DNA of 64,000 bases from assembly GCA_009823505.1 (NCBI GenBank), contig VZQC01007120.1, forward strand, positions 1,118,849-1,182,848, read 5' to 3'. This document shows, piece after piece, positions 59,234-64,000 of the stretch. Position 1 is the stretch's first letter; each line of letters opens with the position of its first letter. This stretch comes from Rhizomys pruinosus (taxonomy: Eukaryota > Chordata > Mammalia > Rodentia > Spalacidae). The notes beneath the pieces are model-generated. The model saw only the letters and a program-made list of their open reading frames with translations. It was not told the origin of the DNA and did not search any database. A program made the position numbers and the translations under genes.

Positions 59234-59318
59234 AACTTGTCTTAATGCTTAATATCTAACAAGATTCCAATCACGATACGTTTATCTCAGATTTTGTTGG
59301 CTCAGACTTCTGGGAAAG

Positions 59319-59347
59319 TAACTGAGTGTCTCTCCCTCGTCGTACAG
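59319..59347 (+). promoter_or_regulatory. Branch point, pyrimidine tract and acceptor of Trpc7 intron 1
   Basis: gtaactg offers a branch adenosine near 59321, followed by tgtctctccctcgtcgtacag. The AG is at 59346-59347. The tract is short and interrupted. Confidence 0.75.
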
Positions 59348-60125
59348 GTTGGGGAGCAACACCTTCAAAACCATGCAGCGCAGGCACACCACCTTGAGGG
59401 AGAAGGGCCGCCGCCAGGCCATCCGGGGTCCCGCCTACATGTTCAACGAGAAGGGTACCAGCCTGACGCCCGAGGAGGAGCGCTTTCTGGACTCAGCTGA
59501 GTATGGCAACATTCCAGTGGTCAGGAAAATGCTGGAAGAGTCCAAAACTCTCAACTTCAACTGTGTGGACTACATGGGCCAGAACGCACTGCAGCTGGCC
59601 GTGGGCAATGAGCACCTGGAGGTGACCGAGCTGCTGCTGAAGAAGGAGAACCTGGCGCGGGTGGGGGACGCGCTGCTGCTGGCGATCAGCAAGGGCTACG
59701 TGCGCATCGTGGAGGCCATCCTCAACCACCCGGCCTTTGCGCAGGGCCAGCGCCTGACGCTCAGCCCGCTGGAGCAGGAGCTGCGGGATGACGACTTCTA
59801 CGCCTATGATGAGGATGGCACGCGCTTCTCCCACGACATCACGCCCATCATCCTGGCGGCCCACTGCCAGGAGTACGAGATCGTGCACATCCTTCTGCTC
59901 AAGGGTGCGCGCATCGAGCGGCCCCACGACTACTTCTGTAAGTGCGCAGAGTGCACGGAGAAGCAGCGCAAGGACTCCTTCAGCCACTCTCGCTCGCGCA
60001 TGAATGCCTACAAAGGACTGGCGAGCGCTGCCTACTTGTCCCTGTCTAGCGAAGACCCTGTCCTCACCGCCCTGGAGCTAAGCAACGAGTTAGCCAGACT
60101 AGCCAACATAGAGACTGAATTCAAG
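59348..60125 (+). CDS. Trpc7: Trpc7 exon 2: N-terminal cytoplasmic part of the TRPC7 cation channel
   Basis: TRPC7 is a tetrameric, diacylglycerol-activated, calcium-permeable non-selective cation channel of the plasma membrane, downstream of phospholipase C. This exon supplies the G of the split start codon and residues 2-260 of a protein usually about 860 residues long. Visible parts: a basic N-terminal stretch (residues 11-27); ankyrin repeats from about 44 to 190 ([57 protein letters not shown]); the conserved zinc site H194-x3-C198-x-C200-x2-C203; and the first linker helices (215-260). TRPC7 rather than TRPC3 or TRPC6 is indicated by the start MLGSNTFK and the near-perfect fit to mammalian TRPC7. 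The frame is intact. It ends EFK at a donor, AAG|GTAACT (60125/60126). If unspliced, the frame would run on to a stop at 60357-60359. The exon is far richer in G+C and CpG than its surroundings. Membrane and pore exons are outside the window. Confidence 0.97.
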
Positions 60126-62752
60126 GTAACTCACCATCCTGCAGGCAGATGGCCCAGGAGCTCTTCCGCGTGTCTAATAGCAAAATGGGTGGATCGCCGT
60201 TCTGAAAAGGGGTGTAAAGGGGTCTTGCCCTTGACGGTCACAGACAGGGAAGGGAGACACAGTTCAGACTTATTGGCCTGGGGGAAAGCAGCCCATAGAT
60301 GGGATCTTTTAAATTGCCTAAAGGTAACAAAGAGATGGCATTTGCCCAAATCCATATAGTAAATGACCTGCTCAGGACCGTGCTTCGAATCGGCGCTGGC
60401 CCAGGGAACTGGGGAATGTGGAGCTGGGCTTAGACGGCCCTGCCCTTTCACTGTAGGGTTTGCTTTGTCTCACTCACGGCTGCATTCCAGCCTGGACTGC
60501 GTTGATCATAGAATCTGCTTCAGAGTAGTGATAAGGAGAATTTTGGCTTTAAAAATTTTTGAGATAGGCTTTCACTGTGTAGCCCAGGCTGGCCTCAAAC
60601 TCCTAATTCTCCTATCTCAGTCTCCCTAGTGCTAGGATTACAGGTGTGTGCCAGCATAGCCCAGAAGGGCAGTCTTTCTTAAACCCAGAAATCTGCTATT
60701 GTTGTTCTGTCAGTGGGCTGTGCCAAAGGGAAATAAAACTGTTCACAAAGAGTTGTTCATCACTCCAGTAAAGATGCCCTCAAATTAGGCTACTTTGAGA
60801 ATGCCTCTGCCTTCCAGACCAGCCCAAAAGGATGGAGGCCCCTCCAATGGCTATTATTAATGAAGGCCCCCTCCAAAGACTATTATTCAGGAGTGGCCCT
60901 TTCATTTTACTGTCAACTGACATTTCCTCTTAAAGATGGGGACTACGTATGAAAATTTATTTTGACATGTTTAACAAGAAGAGCAAGCATTTAGTGGGCA
61001 CTTACTGCATGCCAAGTACTAACCTGGCCAGGCTATGAGATCTTATTTAGCCACCACAACAATCATCTGTCTGTCATCCCCATTGTGTATGACAGCACAG
61101 AACTAGGAAGAGCACACAGCTAGGAAACAGCAAAAACATTCTTCTAGTCTAGGGCCAGCACCTGCTCTCTTAACTCCAGCGAGCAAGTACCTTGTTCACA
61201 CTTTCAGCCTCACAGCTCCCCTTGGCTTAACTGAAAGGTGAAGGGATTCTTCACTGCATAGGGTGTGACTAAGCTAGTAGAAACACTCACTGAAGCATGG
61301 AAATACAAACAGAGGACTGACAATCAAGTTGAGAAAATACGTCACCTACAAGAGAAAAGCAGGTTGTCCAATCAAAATGTCAGTGGAAGAATTGTCCCTG
61401 CATGGGGACAGTTAGGTGGCTAACAATGGGTACCACCTCAGAGCAAGGGAGGCTTTGGCCATGTTGTTCAGGAAGGACGCACAGGACAACCTAGAACAGG
61501 ATTAGACCTTACTGAGGGAGAGTTGGATCTGGATAAGACAAGGGAAGATGAGACTCAGAACAGCCCAGGGCAGGGAGGGGCCAGAAGCTCCATGTGACCA
61601 GAACTTAGCTTCCTGTAGAGTCACATGGAGGAATGCAGAAGGGAGGGGGTGGGGCAGGTCTCTCCGGTTGGTGCCCTGCATGCCAGTCTGAGCACTTTGT
61701 ACCTGTGGAAGTGAAGGTCCACTAGAAGTTTGCGATTAAGGAACTAAGATAAAGAAGCTAGAGTTCCGGAGATTGGTTTGACTGGTAAGTAAAGTGAACT
61801 GGAAGATTTGAACTGGGACAAAAGAAAGAGGTGGTTTGGTTATGAGACCATAGGAGCCTATCTGTAGAAGAAACTTGTTTCACAAGCCAGAACCAGCGAG
61901 GTCAGGCTAGCAGGAGTTAGCAAGGCTCCACCCATTCCTTGTGAACAGGGAATCCTATAATTATGCTTATTTCATTCCATCTGTTCCAACTCAGACCTGT
62001 CTGTCGACTGACCTGGAGCTATTTCCATAATACCTGCTATTTCCATACCTGCATTGCTTGTGTCCTTTCATTTTCTAAATGAAAACCTGGTAGATGGAGA
62101 TGTAGGATTAATCAAAGGAGCTCCCAGGAAATATCAGTATTGCCTCTTCCTTGCTTATCTCTGTCCAGTAACCTTAGCCTGACCCCGAGGCCAAGGACGT
62201 CCCATCAAAGGTTAATGGCACTTCACTTAGCCCCCAGTGTTCAGATGGAGTCTGCCCAGGCTGTGACAAAACAGCTAAGCCAGTAAATTCAGATGTTGAT
62301 TCTAGTCAAAGGGAAAGAACAACAAGCAAAAAAAATGTTTTGGGGCAAGATCATTTGAATAATTGCAGTTTCCTACATGTCTTCCATCTGGGAGCATGCC
62401 AGCCCAAATAAAATGATGCTATGCTAACATTTGGAAATACATCTGAGCCATTTGTTTCCTTCAGTAAAATCTAAAGTCTGGCATATTTCAGTATACTTAA
62501 TATCTAAAACTGGAAGTTTGTAGAAAGTATCTACTGTGATATTTTTATTTCAAAAGTAAATTATGAAAATTGTGGATGATTAGGAACACTACTAACAGTA
62601 TGACAAATCTTTTCTACAGCACAGTGATTTGCCTAGAATGAGAACTAGGCTAAATACATTCACTGGCTATCAGCACCCTCCTAACTACCCTTAAAATACT
62701 GTCCTTTGGAATGTCAACAAATGGTACATTGTAAATTAATAAAACTACCCCA
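60126..62752 (+). other. Trpc7 intron 2 (beginning)
   Basis: Starts GTAACT. Apart from the old B1 at 60553-60662 I recognise no element, and no further Trpc7 exon. Confidence 0.7.
60553..60662 (-). mobile_element. Old B1/proto-B1 in intron 2
   Basis: tttttgagataggctttcac, tgtagcccaggctggcctca and gtgctaggattacaggtgtg. Confidence 0.85.
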
Positions 62753-62975
62753 GGGCTGGAGAGATGGCCTAGCGGTTAAGAGCGGCGACTGCTCTTGAAG
62801 ATGACCTGGGTTCAATTCCTACCACCCACATGGCGGCTAAGAACCGTCTTTAACTCCAGTTCCAGGGGAATCTGATGCCCTCTTCTGACCTCCGCGGCGT
62901 TGCTCGACACGGGTGCACAAACCTTCATGCAGACAGTACACTCATACACATAAAAAAGAAAAAAACAACTGCTCC
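62753..62975 (+). mobile_element. B2 SINE in intron 2, young
   Basis: ggctggagagatggcctagc, gttaagagcggcgactgctc, ctccgcggcgttgctcgaca with CpGs kept; tail acataaaaaagaaaaaaac. It has the single ctccagttccagggga motif. Confidence 0.95.
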
Positions 62976-64000
62976 TTGGGAACTTTACTACTTTTCCAGC
63001 TATATTTGCATATGTGTTCCCGAGATTATGAATCTTCTAGAAAGCAGCTTAGTGAGAAAGAAGTCAGATTGTAACAAGAGAATGGGGAACAGGTAGCTGC
63101 CTCTGCAGTGAACTCTGGGAGAGTCTGCTGTTCCCAGAGGACATGCTGCTGCTTATGTGGCCAGGTTATGAATATGATGGGATGTCATCAGTTACATACA
63201 AAATCATGCATCACCCTCCATGTCCTTTAAATCATTGGACATGGCTTTCTCTAGGCAGGAGACATTACCTACAATGTGCCTGAATTCAGTTGTCTTGTCT
63301 ATTGCTTTCGGAGTCATTTTAATTTATTAACAGGCTGGAGTCTAGTCATTAATAAGAAGAACAGCTAACATCAAGGTCTCTAGTAAATTGTAGTTGAAGC
63401 CTGATGCCAACTACCAGGCCATTATTTTGGTGTGGAAAGGACATCACTATTCAAGGGTTTTCTTAGGTCTGTATAATTGTCTTGGATCTAGAAAGGTATT
63501 AAATTTTAATGTGGTCACTAGAGCCTTCCCAGTGCCTCAGATGTACCTAGTACAACATCAGTAAGGATTCTGAGGATTCTGGAAATACTTGCTGAAGAGA
63601 AAGAAAGTACCCACCCCCGAAAAAAGAATAATCAGCTCAGCTAATGAGGAAGGAACCCCCAAAAGGATAATGAACTCAGCTAAGGAGGCAAGTAATTACT
63701 TGGTCTGTGGTTTAAACTTGCCGTACATATGTATTTATTTAATGGAGCCATTTGATGGGCATGGTACTATGGGAAAGTTCTAAAGAAGGTTACAAGGTGG
63801 TTGGGAGAATGCAGTCCCTACCCTGAGTTAACTAGGGGCTGATTATATGCTGCACTGTGAGGTGTGTGCAGGGTAAAGTGTGTGTCTTCTTGGCCTTACT
63901 GGAAGTGAGGTTTGGCAGCAGTGTTGCCTGATGGGCTGGGGAGTGTTGGGGAGGAACTTCTTCCTGCTGGGTGAGGTTAGGGCACTTGAACTAGGGGTGC
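62976..64000 (+). other. Trpc7 intron 2, unassigned to window end
   Basis: No repeat or exon recognised. Confidence 0.5.

Noticed and set aside
59493..59987. 164-codon antisense frame in Trpc7 exon 2
   Set aside because: A mirror of a GC-rich coding exon; no domain.
60126..60359. Extension of the Trpc7 frame past exon 2
   Set aside because: This is intron read-through after a good donor; the known protein continues in a later exon.
60126..64000. Search for Trpc7 exon 3
   Set aside because: No stretch encoding the expected continuation after EFK was found, so it lies outside the window.

Overview
The window is nuclear DNA of a rodent, almost certainly a muroid (mouse-like) one. Dozens of B1 (7SL-derived), B2 (tRNA-derived) and B3-type SINEs are present, together with rodent-type L1, URR1-like DNA elements and several ERV LTRs. 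The B2 3' parts are not the mouse consensus, so a non-mouse muroid is likely, but I cannot name the species. There is no sign of bacterial genes, CRISPR arrays or operons; nearly all short open reading frames are chance or lie inside repeats.

The one host gene I recognise is Trpc7, on the + strand at the right end. A 5' exon ends at about 50545 in AT followed by GTAAGT. Exon 2 (59348-60125) opens with G-TTG-GGG-AGC. Joining them makes an ATG split across intron 1 (50546-59347), then Leu-Gly-Ser-Asn-Thr-Phe, the TRPC7 N terminus. Exon 2 encodes about residues 2-260: the ankyrin-repeat domain, the conserved His-Cys3 zinc site and the start of the linker-helix region. The later exons lie beyond the window. 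The 5' exon also carries two short upstream ORFs with good initiation contexts.

Layout. 1-626: no feature seen. 627-3781: a 32-bp minisatellite of about 98 nearly identical units, ending at a single N (3782). 3783-10600: ERV remnants, an LTR (6361-6737), scattered SINEs and a composite B2-B1 SINE. 11160-13437: a 5'-truncated L1 on the - strand with a 670-codon ORF2 remnant. 13600-19100: a URR1-like element, two B2s of one subfamily, an old L1 spanning the ORF1/ORF2 boundary and a 4 x 50 bp tandem repeat. 19111-27100: an ERV LTR with adjoining internal-like sequence, a diverged 0.5-kb duplication, and an LTR flanked by two copies of another LTR-like repeat. 27900-39450: L1 fragments, LTRs, SINEs, microsatellites and a pyrimidine tract. 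40700-42830: a decayed ERVL-type pol. 43000-49900: mostly unassigned sequence with SINEs. 49936-50095: a GT repeat, then Trpc7 exon 1, intron 1 with many SINEs, exon 2 and intron 2.

The most interesting item outside Trpc7 is a chimeric SINE: the B2 tRNA-like head joined directly to a full B1. It occurs twice with the same junction, and one copy is flanked by a perfect 14-bp target-site duplication, so it retrotransposed as one unit.
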